From JAFGOG01 sp034429215 (GTDB lineage Bacteria; Chloroflexota; Anaerolineae; JAAYZQ01): 64,000 bases of DNA. The notes under the pieces were generated by a model. The model searched no databases. It had not been told where the DNA came from and was given only the letters and a program-made list of their open reading frames with translations. Positions 7,430 through 16,760 of this stretch are shown here, one piece after another (the first letter of the stretch is position 1; the number at the start of each line of letters is the position of its first letter). The position numbers and the translations under genes were made by a program. The stretch lies in contig DAOUGI010000044.1 of NCBI GenBank assembly GCA_034429215.1, positions 1 through 64,000 on the forward strand, given 5' to 3'.

Positions 7430-8713
7430 TCAGCGTAACTCTTTTTGCTCTTGCACAAGCCCATCCTTTGCCGCGTGCAGATTAGCCCGGTGGATGAACC
7501 CGAGCGCCGGGACCAGCAGCCCGCCGGCGGCGAGCAGCGCCAGCGGCACGGTGAAGGCGCTGGCCAGCGCGCCGATGACCAGGCCGCCGAGCGCCTGGCC
7601 GATCGATTCGGCCTGCCCGGTCAGCGACAGGATCGTGGCGCGCACGTCCGGGTCGAGGCGCTGGTTCATCCAGGCCATGAGGAGCGGGTCGGTCACTTCA
7701 CCCAGGCTGTAGATAACCAGATACAGGCCACTCGCCAGCCCCAGGAAGGGTACCAAGCCAAAGGCCGCGACGGAGACGGCGGTGATGGCCGTGATGGTGA
7801 ACATCAGGCGCCCGACGCGGCGCGGCTCGAGGACCTCGAAGCGCTTTTCGACCTGGTAGGTCAGGAAGATCGAGAGCAGGATGCCGCCCAATTCCAGGAG
7901 CCCGAAGAAGCCCAGGGCGCTGTTGCCGAACAGGACCGGCAGGTCGAAGCGGTTGACCAGGTGCCAGACCCACAGCCGATCGAGGCCGAGCGTCAGGCTG
8001 TAGAACAGGGTGACGCCCAGGACCGCCAGCAGGGCCGGGCGCAGGCGCACAGTACGAATGCCCTTCGAGAGGATGTCGCCCGTGTGTTGGAAGGTGTTGC
8101 GCTCCTCCGGCTTGGCCGGCTTGAAGCCCTGCTCCGACATCAAGAAGGCAAGCAGGACGGCCAGGACGATCCAGCCCGCGCCACCGGCCAGGATCAGCGT
8201 CGAGACCGAGGTAAGGCTGCCCAGGAGCATGCCCGCCAGCACCCCGGCCAGGTTGCCGTACAGGTCGTAGCGTTGGGCGGTCAGGAAGGCCCGGTTGGCG
8301 CGTTCCTCGCCGATCTCGTCGCTCAACCAGGCCTGGGTCGCGCCGCTGGTGAAAGTGTGCCCCAGCCCCCACAGCGCCTGCGCCAGCAGGATGGGGACGA
8401 AGAACGGGAACAGACCTTCGACCAGCAGGCTCAGCCCGATCAGGGCAAAGCCGATGATGACCGACAGGCGCCGTGAGTACAGGTCGGCGACGACGCCGGT
8501 CGGGATCTCGAAAAGCAGCCGGGAGAGGACCCGTGCCGCCCCGACGGCCGTCAACTGCAAAGGGCCGAGCCCGGCCGTGGCCGCCTCGTAGTAGGCGGTG
8601 CCGAAGGCCGAGGCGATCAGGAAGCCCACCGCAAAGGACAGAAAGAGATATATTTTGTATGGGTCAGGTTTTTTCATGATGAGAACGCAATTTCTTGGCT
8701 GACCTGTAATCAC
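7430..8713 (-). CDS. MFS transporter
   Basis: A 12-TM-type permease. TM1 begins at IYLFLSFAVGFLIASAF; the cytoplasmic loop between TM2 and TM3 carries the MFS motif-A variant VADLYSRRLS, and a second six-helix half follows a basic central loop (FQHTGDILSKGIRTVRLRP). Substrate is unknown; the sequence resembles drug/metabolite exporters. The frame starts at a GTG at 8713, but an internal ATG at 8677 (MKKPDPYKIY) directly precedes TM1 and may be the true start; neither has a strong ribosome-binding site. It lies 27 bp after the stop of the hydrolase gene upstream and is probably co-transcribed with it. Confidence 0.88.
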   Translation of the reverse strand: MITGQPRNCVLIMKKPDPYKIYLFLSFAVGFLIASAFGTAYYEAATAGLGPLQLTAVGAARVLSRLLFEIPTGVVADLYSRRLSVIIGFALIGLSLLVEGLFPFFVPILLAQALWGLGHTFTSGATQAWLSDEIGEERANRAFLTAQRYDLYGNLAGVLAGMLLGSLTSVSTLILAGGAGWIVLAVLLAFLMSEQGFKPAKPEERNTFQHTGDILSKGIRTVRLRPALLAVLGVTLFYSLTLGLDRLWVWHLVNRFDLPVLFGNSALGFFGLLELGGILLSIFLTYQVEKRFEVLEPRRVGRLMFTITAITAVSVAAFGLVPFLGLASGLYLVIYSLGEVTDPLLMAWMNQRLDPDVRATILSLTGQAESIGQALGGLVIGALASAFTVPLALLAAGGLLVPALGFIHRANLHAAKDGLVQEQKELR

Positions 8714-8740
8714 CTGGGGCTTGGAAAAAGATGCCGTTTG

Positions 8741-10240
8741 TCATCGAATGACCAAATAGGCAATGAGCGCGAGCAGCCCCAGCAACAAGACGCCGCACGC
8801 GCCCAGGATCAGCTTGGCCAGCCTGGGGAACCCAAGCGAAACCTGAAAGTCCATGGGGGTGTAGGTGAACAGTGAGTCGTCGGCCTGGCCCGTGTTGAAG
8901 AAACTGACCAACAGGCGCTCAATGGCCTGGGGGTTGAGGGAGAATATGTCACCGACGTGCCCGAACTCGCGCAGGATAACTTGCCGGCCGTTTGTCAGAA
9001 AGGGCAATAGCTCCTGGGTGGCAAACTCGGCGGGGGTGGAGAAATCCACGCTGCCGCTCATCAGCAGGGTGGGGATATCTGAGGGCTGCGGCTGCCTGAG
9101 CTGGGGCGGAATCAGTTTGACCGGCCACGCCTTGCCGGCCGTTCCCCAGATGGCCAGAGCAAAGGGCGAGCCCAGGATCGACTCGGGCGGATCGAGCTCG
9201 CGAGCATAGTCGCGGGACGGGTCGCAATCGGCGCTGCTGCCCTTGGCGAGCAGGTCCCCCCAGGTGAGCATCTTGGGGAGCATGAAATCACCGGCCGCCG
9301 ACATCAGCCACAACCCGCTCGGGTCGCCTCGGGCAGCCGCCAGGTACGCGTCAAACACACGGGCGGCCGAGCCGCGGTGAAACAGCATGGCGAAGGTTAT
9401 CAGGCGGACCTTGCCCGGATCAATCGGGAAGAGCAGCCACCGCCGGGGCATGTGGCGCCGCACCCGGCGCAGAGTATCCGCCAGGCCGGCGGTCCGCTGC
9501 GCCCGGCGCGGGTCTTGCGCCCACAGCTCGGCGTAGTAGTGCAACTGCGCGTCGATGGTGGAAGGCTCCCAGACGAAATGTCCCGGCGGGTTGACGCTGA
9601 TCATCGCCGAACGGTGCAGGTTAGCCGGGTAGAGGTACGCATAGATTTGGGCGATCCGCGTGCCATAGCTCAGGCTGAGCAGGTCGATCCGGCCATAGCC
9701 CAGGGCGACCCGGGCGGTTTCCATATCCCGGATTACTTCGGGGATCGTGTACCCTGCCAGATCGACCCCTTCCGCCTGCAAGCGCTGACCGGCCTCAGCC
9801 ACAGCGCGCGCAATGTTGGCGAGCGAGGCGGGCCCAAGCAGATCGCCTCCTTTGCCCCGGAATGCCTGGCCGATCTCGGGACACTCCAGGACCGATGAGC
9901 CGTCCACACCACGGTAGCCGACCAGCACCACGTCGCGATCGGCCAGGAGCCACGCAGGAACCCGCGTCTTGAGATTGCTTTGGCCGGGACCGCCTTCCAG
10001 CCAGAAGATGGGCTCAGCGGGTTGGGGGGCGCGACTGCGGATGCGGACCACCGGCAGCGCAATCAGGCGCGCGGAGGGGTCGCTCCGGTTTTCGGGCACG
10101 ATCAGCGTGCCGATGTCGGCCGGGTAGGACGCCTTGTCAATCTCGATCTTGCCCGGCCGAATACTGAAATCGCCCGCCTGAGCATTTGGCGGAACCGGAT
10201 TGAAGCGAACCTTGTCCAGGTCCGCGCTGTTCCTTTTCAT
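8741..10240 (-). CDS. S33-like alpha/beta-hydrolase with C-terminal membrane anchor
   Basis: A 499-residue hydrolase of the proline-iminopeptidase/tripeptidyl-aminopeptidase type: oxyanion segment FWLEGGPGQS, nucleophile elbow LLSLSYGTR (Ser near 190), acid in MSGSVDFSTP and His in EFGHVGD. The last 25 residues are one hydrophobic helix ending in IAYLVIR, so the enzyme is likely anchored by its tail with no N-terminal signal. The start at 10240 is preferred over an upstream GTG because GGGAGGTG lies nine bases before it. The substrate could be a peptide or an ester. It is followed at 27 bp by an MFS gene. Confidence 0.82.
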   Translation of the reverse strand: MKRNSADLDKVRFNPVPPNAQAGDFSIRPGKIEIDKASYPADIGTLIVPENRSDPSARLIALPVVRIRSRAPQPAEPIFWLEGGPGQSNLKTRVPAWLLADRDVVLVGYRGVDGSSVLECPEIGQAFRGKGGDLLGPASLANIARAVAEAGQRLQAEGVDLAGYTIPEVIRDMETARVALGYGRIDLLSLSYGTRIAQIYAYLYPANLHRSAMISVNPPGHFVWEPSTIDAQLHYYAELWAQDPRRAQRTAGLADTLRRVRRHMPRRWLLFPIDPGKVRLITFAMLFHRGSAARVFDAYLAAARGDPSGLWLMSAAGDFMLPKMLTWGDLLAKGSSADCDPSRDYARELDPPESILGSPFALAIWGTAGKAWPVKLIPPQLRQPQPSDIPTLLMSGSVDFSTPAEFATQELLPFLTNGRQVILREFGHVGDIFSLNPQAIERLLVSFFNTGQADDSLFTYTPMDFQVSLGFPRLAKLILGACGVLLLGLLALIAYLVIR

Positions 10241-10343
10241 TTTCCTGGCACCTCCCGCGACTGGATTCACACCGGACGGGGAACGTCTTGTCTAGTCGTT
10301 CATCATCAGACGCAGGTCTAAACCATATAGACGCAGCGATTGG

Positions 10344-11615
10344 TTACAACCCTCGAACGGATGACATTTCTCGGTCGGGGCAGGATGGCTGCCAGCGGCC
10401 AACCAGCCACACCAGTCCCGCCCCAATCACAAACAGGCCCATGTTGAGCGCAAAGGGCAGCGAGCGGTCAATCGCCGAGAGCTGCCCGGCAATCCAGCCG
10501 AAAGGCGAGGTGAGCAGGATCAGGGCCACATAAACCATGGCGCTGATGCGCGCTCGCTCGTGCGAATCCATGGCGACGGCCAGCAGCGATTCGGTCATGG
10601 GGCTAACCAAGGCTGAAGCCGCCCCTTCGAGCGCCACACTGATCACCAACAGAGGCACCGAGTGCGGCGGCATGAAGACAAGCAACGCCTGGCTGACGAA
10701 GAAGGCCGAGAAACCCACCCACAACGGCAACCGAAAGTGAAGCAAGCTGGTGAGCCGCGGGCCGATCAGAAAGAAACACAGGGCCATGACGATCGAGCGC
10801 AGCGTCACATAGATCGCAATCTGCGACTCGGCGAAGCCGAGCTTGGTGGTAAAGAGCACGCCCCAAAAACTGCCGCTGACGGTGGAATAGGTGTTGGTGA
10901 TCACCATCAAGGACAAGGCTGCCAGGATAGGCTTGGAGTGCAAGAGCTGGCCAAAAACGCGGCGATACTCGCTCAGCAGGCTGACCAGAGACCGATGGCG
11001 GGTTTCTTCGATGCGCTGCCGGCCGCGGACCGTTTCGTGTGAATAGATGTACAAGACCACAGCCTTGGCCGTTATCATAAAAAAGCCAAACACAAGCAGC
11101 CCACGCAGCGCCGGCACCAGGCCAAAGCGCGCCACAAACCACCCTCCCAGCGGAGTGAAGAGGGATGAACAGATGGCGAAGATTAGAATCCAGGTCCAAA
11201 TGTGCACCAGGTGGCGCTCCTCGGCGTCTTCGACCATCAGGCAGGTCCAGGCGGTATGCGAGATGCGGTACAGGCTGTTAACCGCGGCAGCGGCAACGAA
11301 AAAGCGCATGTCCTGAGCCACGGCCCAGATCAGACAGGGTACGCTCCACGAGAGCAGATCGGTGATGAATAAGGTCAGGCGGCGGCCAAACTTGTCGACA
11401 ATCACACCGCTGAGCAGGGCGCTGAAAATCTGGAGCACTAGCCCCAGGCTGGCAATCGTTCCAATCCCCTGGTCGGTCACCCCCAGGGCCAGCATATACA
11501 CCGAAAAAAACGGCGCGAACAGATTATAGGGAATACCGAACATCAGCTCGGTGAGCACGGTGGCGCGCGGGTTGCCCTTGAGCTCGCGCAAGGTTTGAAA
11601 AAGGGGATGTCTCAA
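10344..11615 (-). CDS. MFS transporter
   Basis: A permease of about 424 residues with twelve predicted helices. The mature start is probably the TTG at 11615 (RHPLFQTLRELKGNPRA); the frame can be read up to 11924, but that extension is Ser/Arg-rich and overlaps the end of the GH3 gene, so it is most likely an artefact. The loop after TM2 has the motif-A form VDKFGRRLTLF. Relatives begin similarly with a short amphipathic stretch before GIPYNLFAPF. Position between two hydrolase genes suggests a role in sugar or peptide traffic, but this is inference only. Confidence 0.82.
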   Translation of the reverse strand: MRHPLFQTLRELKGNPRATVLTELMFGIPYNLFAPFFSVYMLALGVTDQGIGTIASLGLVLQIFSALLSGVIVDKFGRRLTLFITDLLSWSVPCLIWAVAQDMRFFVAAAAVNSLYRISHTAWTCLMVEDAEERHLVHIWTWILIFAICSSLFTPLGGWFVARFGLVPALRGLLVFGFFMITAKAVVLYIYSHETVRGRQRIEETRHRSLVSLLSEYRRVFGQLLHSKPILAALSLMVITNTYSTVSGSFWGVLFTTKLGFAESQIAIYVTLRSIVMALCFFLIGPRLTSLLHFRLPLWVGFSAFFVSQALLVFMPPHSVPLLVISVALEGAASALVSPMTESLLAVAMDSHERARISAMVYVALILLTSPFGWIAGQLSAIDRSLPFALNMGLFVIGAGLVWLVGRWQPSCPDREMSSVRGL

Positions 11616-11742
11616 AGTAGTAGCTCGCCGCAGGCCGGGAAAAAGGCCGCCTGGTGAAGGCTCCTGCTTGCTCGCAAGCGCTTCACCGGCGGCCTTGAAC
11701 GACCGTACTTTAAGGAGCGCCCCGCCGACTGCTGCGGCCCGC

Positions 11743-13989
11743 TCAGCGGACCACCGCGAGGTCTGCGTGGAGCGCCGCCGACGAGTCGGCGCCGACCCAA
11801 ACGTCAAAGGCCTCTGCGTCCTGGACCCACTTGCCGGCGTTTGTGCTCCAATAGCCGAGCTCGGCCGGGCCGAGAAGGAAGGTGACCGTCTTGGTCTCAC
11901 CGGGCTCGAGGGTGACACGCTCAAAGCCTTTCAGCTCGCGCATGGGACGCGAGTCGCTGCCGGCCTTTTGATGGATGTAGAGCTGGACGACCTCGTCGCC
12001 CGCGACCGGGCCCGTGTTGGTCACGTCGGCGGTCACGGCCACCGAGCGCCCCACCTTCACCTGCGGCGCGGCGACCTTCAGATTGGCGATCGAGAAGGTG
12101 GTGTAGCTGAGGCCAAAGCCGAAGGGATAGAGCGGCGTCGTCGGGCCGTCCCAGTAGCGCGAGCGGTACATCCAGCCACCCTCGGGCGAGTGGGTGAGGT
12201 TGCGCGCGTAGTAGAGCGGGGCATGGCCCCCTTTGCGCGGGAAGGTGACGGGCAGCTTGCCGCCCGGGTTGACATCGCCGAACAGGATGTCGGCAACGGC
12301 GTGGCCGCCCTCGCTGCCGGGCTCCCACGCTTCGAGGATGGCCGGCACGTTCTCCGCCGCCCAACCGATGCTCAACGGGCGGCCGTTCAAGAGGACGAGG
12401 ACCACGGGCTTGCCGAGGGCCACGACGGCCTCGAGCAGCTCTTGCTGGCGGCCCGGCAGATCGAGCGAGGCGCGCGAAGCGAACTCGCCGGCCATGTCGG
12501 CGTTCTCGCCGAGGACCATGATGACGAGATCGGCGCTGCGCGCCGTGGCCACGGCCGTCTGGAAGGCGGCCTCGGACTCTTCAGGCGTCTGGGGGGTCTT
12601 GACCACAGCCCCAGGCATGTCGTCGAAGAACGAGCCGATGTCGCGCCGGATCTCGGGGCCGGGGGCGTACCCGACCTGGGCTCCCGGCAGCCGGGCACGG
12701 ATGCCTTCGAGGACTGTGACGGCAGCCGGCGTGTGGCCAAAGACCATCCACGAGCCCTCGGTGGCCTCCTGCGAGTCGGCCAGAGGGCCGATCACCGCCA
12801 CGTTTTTGAGGTCCCCGGCGAGCGGCAGGAGCCGGCCTTCGTTCCGCAGGAGCACCATCGACCTCTGCGCGGCAAAGCGCGCTTCGCTGCGGTGCTCGGG
12901 CAGCGCCAGAACCTGGGCCAGCTGCGACTCGTCGGTATACGGATGCTCAAAGAGCCCCAGGCGAACCTTGACGGCAAGGATGGGCCGCACGGCGGCGTCG
13001 ATGTCGGCCATGTTGAGCGTGCCGTCTTGGACGAGCCCGGCCAGATGCTGGGGGTAGGTGTTGCTGGCCATGTCCATGTCGAGGCCCGCACTCAGGGCGC
13101 GGAAAGCCGCGTCGCGCCCGTCGCGGGCAAAGCCCTGGATGACGAGGTTCCCGACGGCCATGGCGTCGCTGACGACAAAGCCCCGGAAGCCCCACTCGCC
13201 GCGCAGAACGTCGCGCAGCAGGAAGCGGTTGCCGCCGGCGGGGACATCGTTGAGGTCCATGTAGGCGCTCATAAACGTCCCGACGCCGGCCTTGACCGCG
13301 GCCTCGAAGGGCGGGAAGTAGACGTTGCGGAGCCGGCCCTCGGGCAGGTAGACCGGATCATAGTCGCGCCCGCCGTCGGCCGCGCCGTAACCGGCAAAGT
13401 GCTTGGCGCAGGCCACGACACGATCGGGCGCGCCGAGAGACGGCCCCTGGAAGCCGCGGACCTGGGCGGCGGCCATGGCCGCACCCAGGAAGGGGTCTTC
13501 GCCGGCGCCCTCGACGATGCGCCCCCAGCGGGCGTCACGGGCAATGTCGAGCATGGGACCAAAGGTCCAGTGCAGGCCTGCGGCGCGGGCCTCTCTGGCC
13601 GCGACGGTCTGCGCCCGCTCGGCAACGGACGGGTCCCACGACGAGGCCATGGCCAGCGGCACGGGAAAGATCGTGCGGTAGCCGTGGATCACGTCGAGGG
13701 CGAAGAGGAGCGGGATCTTGGACGGGCTCTCTTCGACGGCGATCTTTTGGAGCGCGTTGAACCGCTTGACATCGTTGAGCCACAGGACCGAGCCGGCCCC
13801 GCCCTTGCGGATGACGTCCTCAGGCTCCGGCCCCGGGAACAAGGGCATGCCCGCAATCTGGGTGAGCTGCCCGATCTTTTCCTCGAGGCTCATCCGCCCC
13901 ATGATGGCCTCGACACGCGCCGCGACCTCGGCTTCTGCTGGGACAGGCGGCTGCGCAGCCGCCCCTGTTTTCGTTTTTTTGATGCCCAT
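11743..13989 (-). CDS. Glycoside hydrolase family 3 beta-glucosidase
   Basis: A 748-residue GH3 enzyme of BglX type without a clear signal peptide, hence probably cytoplasmic. The (beta/alpha)8 domain has FALDVIHGYRTIFP, the KHFAGYGA motif and the nucleophile Asp in GFVVSDAMAV (near 273). The second domain carries VMVLGENADMAGE and the C-terminal fibronectin-III-like domain has YSFGLSYTTF-like FGFGLSYTTF followed by VTNTGPVAGDEVVQLY. It should release beta-linked glucose or related sugars from oligosaccharides. The start has a GAGGAGG ribosome-binding site, with a strong promoter about 80 bp upstream. Two MFS genes and a hydrolase follow on the same strand. Confidence 0.93.
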   Translation of the reverse strand: MGIKKTKTGAAAQPPVPAEAEVAARVEAIMGRMSLEEKIGQLTQIAGMPLFPGPEPEDVIRKGGAGSVLWLNDVKRFNALQKIAVEESPSKIPLLFALDVIHGYRTIFPVPLAMASSWDPSVAERAQTVAAREARAAGLHWTFGPMLDIARDARWGRIVEGAGEDPFLGAAMAAAQVRGFQGPSLGAPDRVVACAKHFAGYGAADGGRDYDPVYLPEGRLRNVYFPPFEAAVKAGVGTFMSAYMDLNDVPAGGNRFLLRDVLRGEWGFRGFVVSDAMAVGNLVIQGFARDGRDAAFRALSAGLDMDMASNTYPQHLAGLVQDGTLNMADIDAAVRPILAVKVRLGLFEHPYTDESQLAQVLALPEHRSEARFAAQRSMVLLRNEGRLLPLAGDLKNVAVIGPLADSQEATEGSWMVFGHTPAAVTVLEGIRARLPGAQVGYAPGPEIRRDIGSFFDDMPGAVVKTPQTPEESEAAFQTAVATARSADLVIMVLGENADMAGEFASRASLDLPGRQQELLEAVVALGKPVVLVLLNGRPLSIGWAAENVPAILEAWEPGSEGGHAVADILFGDVNPGGKLPVTFPRKGGHAPLYYARNLTHSPEGGWMYRSRYWDGPTTPLYPFGFGLSYTTFSIANLKVAAPQVKVGRSVAVTADVTNTGPVAGDEVVQLYIHQKAGSDSRPMRELKGFERVTLEPGETKTVTFLLGPAELGYWSTNAGKWVQDAEAFDVWVGADSSAALHADLAVVR

Positions 13990-14069
13990 AATGCCTCCTC
14001 TTTGTTACGCCGTGCTCCGATCGCGAGGGCAGGCCTGCCCCACGCGGGCCGACGCCGACAATAGCTGCA

Positions 14070-14098
14070 ATGATACTGACATTCCGTGCCGCTGTCAA
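14070..14098 (-). promoter_or_regulatory. Promoter of the GH3 gene
   Basis: On the minus strand TTGACA (14098-14093) and TATCAT (14075-14070) are separated by 17 bases, a near-consensus sigma70-type promoter, about 80 bases before the GH3 start codon. Confidence 0.7.
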
Positions 14099-14142
14099 TA
14101 TCTTGCTATCGTACGGATTGGACGGGTGTGTTTCAGGATTCT

Positions 14143-14158
14143 GGGTAAGCGCTTGCAA
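14143..14158. promoter_or_regulatory. LacI-type operator-like palindrome upstream of the GH3 gene
   Basis: GTAAGCGCTTGC contains the central palindrome AAGCGCTT typical of LacI-family operators that control sugar-use genes. It lies about 45 bp upstream of the -35 box of the GH3 promoter, rather far for simple repression. No LacI-family gene is visible in the window. Confidence 0.3.
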
Positions 14159-14169
14159 GGTGGCATTTC

Positions 14170-14210
14170 CCCCTCACCCCAGCCCTCTCCCCCAGGGGGC
14201 GAGGGAGCAG
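14170..14210. repeat. Short GC-rich hairpin repeat (CCCTCTCCC type)
   Basis: CCCTCTCCCCC and GGGGGCGAGGG form an imperfect hairpin preceded by CCCTCACCCCAG. This type of sequence is a widespread intergenic repeat in several phyla. Only one copy was seen here. The rest of the 575-bp gap (14211-14496) shows no gene. Confidence 0.45.
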
Positions 14211-14519
14211 GCAGCCGTGGCATCCAGAAATATGAAACGCACCCGATTGGACTGCCCAGTCAGTGCAAGGAAGGGAGGGCCTGTGCAGGATGCGACGCAG
14301 CGGCCGGCGCTGCCCGGGGTACCCTACGACGAGGGCAATGCCTTTGCCTGGTACGGCGGGGCATACTCGGCCAACCCAACAGTTCGGTTTGACAAACATA
14401 CTCCAGAGAGGGAGAGTTGTTTCCGCCGATCAAATGGCAGGTTGTCTTCTATTGTCTTGTCCTTCCTTACCATGCCTGGCAGGGGTTGATTTGCCTTTGT
14501 GCCTGACGGGCATCTGTGG

Positions 14520-14525
14520 TACAAT
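14520..14525 (+). promoter_or_regulatory. Possible -10 element of the first toxin-antitoxin operon
   Basis: TGTGGTACAAT offers a -10 box TACAAT 40 bases before the antitoxin start codon. The -35 region at 17 bp (TTGTGC) is weak. Confidence 0.35.
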
Positions 14526-14564
14526 CTTACCGATGGTGATGGTGTCCATGGATGGAGGTATGTG

Positions 14565-14837
14565 ATGTCCACAGAATCAGTAACCTTGGCGGTCCCGGAC
14601 TCGCTGGCCCGGGAGCTGGATTCGGTCGGAGAGGACCTTTTGGTTGACTTGCTCGAGCGGGGGCTGCGCGAATTCAAGATCGAGCAGGCTCTGGATCGGT
14701 ATGCCAGGGGTGGAATCTCCTTTGGCGCGGCTGCACGCCAAGCCGGTGTGTCACGATCCGAGTTCGCTCGTCATGCATATGCCCGAGGCATGGAACCTCC
14801 TTTCAGCGCCGAAACCCTGGCCGAAGAGCTGGACTAG
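14565..14837 (+). CDS. UPF0175-family antitoxin
   Basis: A 90-residue protein ending in a small DNA-binding-like segment: GGISFGAAARQAGVSRSEFA is a helix-turn-helix-like motif and the tail MEPPFSAETLAEELD is the acidic end typical of UPF0175 proteins. It should bind and neutralise the PIN-like toxin encoded 5 bp downstream and may repress the operon. The ATG at 14565 is chosen because GGAGG lies eight bases upstream; a longer frame from 14499 has no ribosome-binding site and overlaps the promoter. Confidence 0.8.
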   Translation: MSTESVTLAVPDSLARELDSVGEDLLVDLLERGLREFKIEQALDRYARGGISFGAAARQAGVSRSEFARHAYARGMEPPFSAETLAEELD

Positions 14838-14842
14838 AGGCC

Positions 14843-15355
14843 ATGACTGTCGTACTGTGCGATGCCGGTCCCTTGATGGCCCTGGGCAAACTGAACCGGC
14901 TGGATCTCCTTGCCGGCCTGTTCGGTCAAGTCCAAATCCCTCGTGCTGTGTATGATGAGGTCGTGACGCAGGGACTCGTCCGCGGCGCGCCTGATGCTCT
15001 CACCGTGCGGCTGTTCTGGCAGCGCCAACAGTGGCCCATCATCGATGTACCCGAGGCATTGCTGTCCACCTACATTCCACCGGTTATCCTCGATCCAGGC
15101 GAGACCGAGCTGTTGGCCCTGGCGCAATCGTTGGCAGATCCTATGCTGCTGATGGACGACGAGGTTGCCCGGGCGGAGGCCCGTCGACTGAAGCTGCGGC
15201 TGTGCGGCACATTGGGCATCCTTGTGCGGGCCTATCGCAAGGATTTGTTTTCCCTTGATCAAGCAGAGCTGCTAATTCGGGAAATCGCAGCCCGCCCGGA
15301 TATTTGGATAGCAGCCAGGCTATGTGAGCAAGTATTGGCTTCACTATCGTCATAG
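14843..15355 (+). CDS. DUF3368/PIN-like toxin
   Basis: A 170-residue PIN-fold nuclease-like protein. The first acidic residue is in VVLCDAGPLMALGK, the second acidic cluster in LDPGETELLALA and the third in LLMDDEVARAEARR, followed by the family hallmark LCGTLGILVRAY. These Asp/Glu residues would hold the metal for RNA cleavage. DUF3368 proteins are regularly encoded just after a UPF0175 gene, as here with a 5-bp gap, so the pair is a type II toxin-antitoxin module. The target RNA is unknown. Confidence 0.82.
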   Translation: MTVVLCDAGPLMALGKLNRLDLLAGLFGQVQIPRAVYDEVVTQGLVRGAPDALTVRLFWQRQQWPIIDVPEALLSTYIPPVILDPGETELLALAQSLADPMLLMDDEVARAEARRLKLRLCGTLGILVRAYRKDLFSLDQAELLIREIAARPDIWIAARLCEQVLASLSS

Positions 15356-15567
15356 CTTGATCGGCACAACACTGTGCGGCCCTGTTGTTCGTATTCCCCC
15401 GGGAACGTGCGTCGCATCGGGCATATGCTGAGCTGTGGCTAATATGGCGTTAGGACCTGGCGCTCCCTGGCCCGCCGGCCAGGACGGGCAGGGTGACAGA
15501 TTGGCGGCCTTGCGGCTGTACAGGGGTCGACCTTGCAACCGCCCGGGAATTGTTGCTGCATTGCCAC
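15356..15567. other. Intergenic region without visible gene
   Basis: About 210 bases between the toxin gene and the radical SAM promoter. The frames that cross it are short and show no family features. No terminator hairpin was seen. Confidence 0.4.
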
Positions 15568-15595
15568 TTGACAAATCGAACATTAGTGCTATAAT
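15568..15595 (+). promoter_or_regulatory. Promoter of the radical SAM operon
   Basis: TTGACA (15568-15573) and a perfect TATAAT (15590-15595) are separated by 16 bases, 22 bp before the start codon. The leader contains GGAGGTGAGGAG as ribosome-binding site. Confidence 0.75.
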
Positions 15596-15617
15596 GGGAT
15601 TGAGGAGGTGAGGAGCC

Positions 15618-16760
15618 ATGGACGCGGTGGAAAAGATCGAGCTGTTGGGCCGGGCGGCCCAGCACGACCTGTGCGCCGCCTGCGGCGCCGATGCCTCGCG
15701 CAAGCGCGACGAGATGGACCGCTGGATTTACCCGGTGGCCATGCCTGACGGCAGGCGGGTGCGGCTGCTGAAGATCCTGCAGACCAACGTGTGCGAGAAC
15801 AACTGTTACTACTGCGCCGTCCGCGCCGGGCGCGACGTGGAGCGGATCAGCTTTGGGGCCGAAGAGCTGGCCGGGGTCTTTGACCAGATGCACCGGGCCA
15901 ACCTGGTGGACGGCCTCTTTCTCAGCTCGGGCGTGTGCGCCGGGTCGGACCGGTCGATGGACCGGATGATCGCCTGCGTCGAGCTGATCCGGCAGCGCTA
16001 TGCCTTTCCCGGTTACGTCCACCTGAAGCTGCTGCCGGGCGCCTCGGAGGCGCACGTGGAGCGGGCGATGCAGATCGCCGACCGGGTCTCGGTCAACCTG
16101 GAAGCGCCCAACGCCGACCGGCTGGCCGCCATCGCCCCGGTGAAGGATTTCGAGTCGCTGGCGCAGCCGCTGCGCACCGTCAAGCGCCTGCGCGACGCCG
16201 GCGGCGGCCGGCTGGCCCGGGCCGGCCAGACTACGCAGTTCGTGGTCGGGGCGGCCGGCGAAGCGGACCGCGAGATCCTGGCCACCACCGCCGGACTGTA
16301 CCGCGACGTGGACCTGACCCGCGCCTATTTCAGCGCCTTTCAGCCGATCGCCGGCACGCCGCTGGACGGCCGGCCGCCGACGCCCACCTGGCGCGAGCAC
16401 CGGCTGTACCAGTCGGACTGGCTGATGCGCTTTTATGGCTTTACCTTCGACGACCTGGTGTTCGACCCGGCCGGCAACCTGACCCGCGAGGCCGATCCGA
16501 AGCAGATCTACGCCCGGGCCCACCCGGAGCGCTATCCGGTGGAGGTGAACCGCGCCTCGCGCGAGGAGCTGCTGCGCGTGCCGGGGCTGGGTCCGCGCTC
16601 GGTGACCCGCCTGGTGGAGTGGCGGCGGCAGGGGGCGCTGCGGGAGCTGGCCGACCTCAGAAAGGCCGGGGCGGTGGCCGAGCGGGCGGCTCCCTATGTC
16701 CTGCTCGACGGCAAGCAGCCGCCGCACCAGCCCAGGCTGTGGGAGGAGTGGCCCGAGTGA
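15618..16760 (+). CDS. Radical SAM protein with helix-hairpin-helix DNA-binding end (putative DNA modification/repair)
   Basis: A 380-residue protein. The cluster motif is CENNCYYC (CX3CX2C, about 60-67), and LFLSSGVC follows as in the TIGR03916-type family of putative DNA modification/repair radical SAM proteins. Two further Cys lie near the start in CAACGADASRKRD. The C-terminus has a helix-hairpin-helix pair, REELLRVPGLGPRSVTRL (about 315-335), consistent with binding DNA. Biochemical function of the family is unknown; relatives are often next to a uracil-DNA-glycosylase-like gene, which is absent here. Its stop codon overlaps the GTG start of the MazG-like gene by four bases, indicating translational coupling. 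Confidence 0.85.
   Translation: MDAVEKIELLGRAAQHDLCAACGADASRKRDEMDRWIYPVAMPDGRRVRLLKILQTNVCENNCYYCAVRAGRDVERISFGAEELAGVFDQMHRANLVDGLFLSSGVCAGSDRSMDRMIACVELIRQRYAFPGYVHLKLLPGASEAHVERAMQIADRVSVNLEAPNADRLAAIAPVKDFESLAQPLRTVKRLRDAGGGRLARAGQTTQFVVGAAGEADREILATTAGLYRDVDLTRAYFSAFQPIAGTPLDGRPPTPTWREHRLYQSDWLMRFYGFTFDDLVFDPAGNLTREADPKQIYARAHPERYPVEVNRASREELLRVPGLGPRSVTRLVEWRRQGALRELADLRKAGAVAERAAPYVLLDGKQPPHQPRLWEEWPE

Noticed and set aside
11616..11924. N-terminal extension of the second MFS protein
   Set aside because: It overlaps the end of the GH3 gene and encodes Ser/Arg-rich sequence of shadow type; the family start fits the TTG at 11615.
11668..14064. 798-codon plus-strand frame opposite the GH3 gene
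   Set aside because: It is an antisense shadow of a GC-rich gene, with charged low-complexity translation and no ribosome-binding site.
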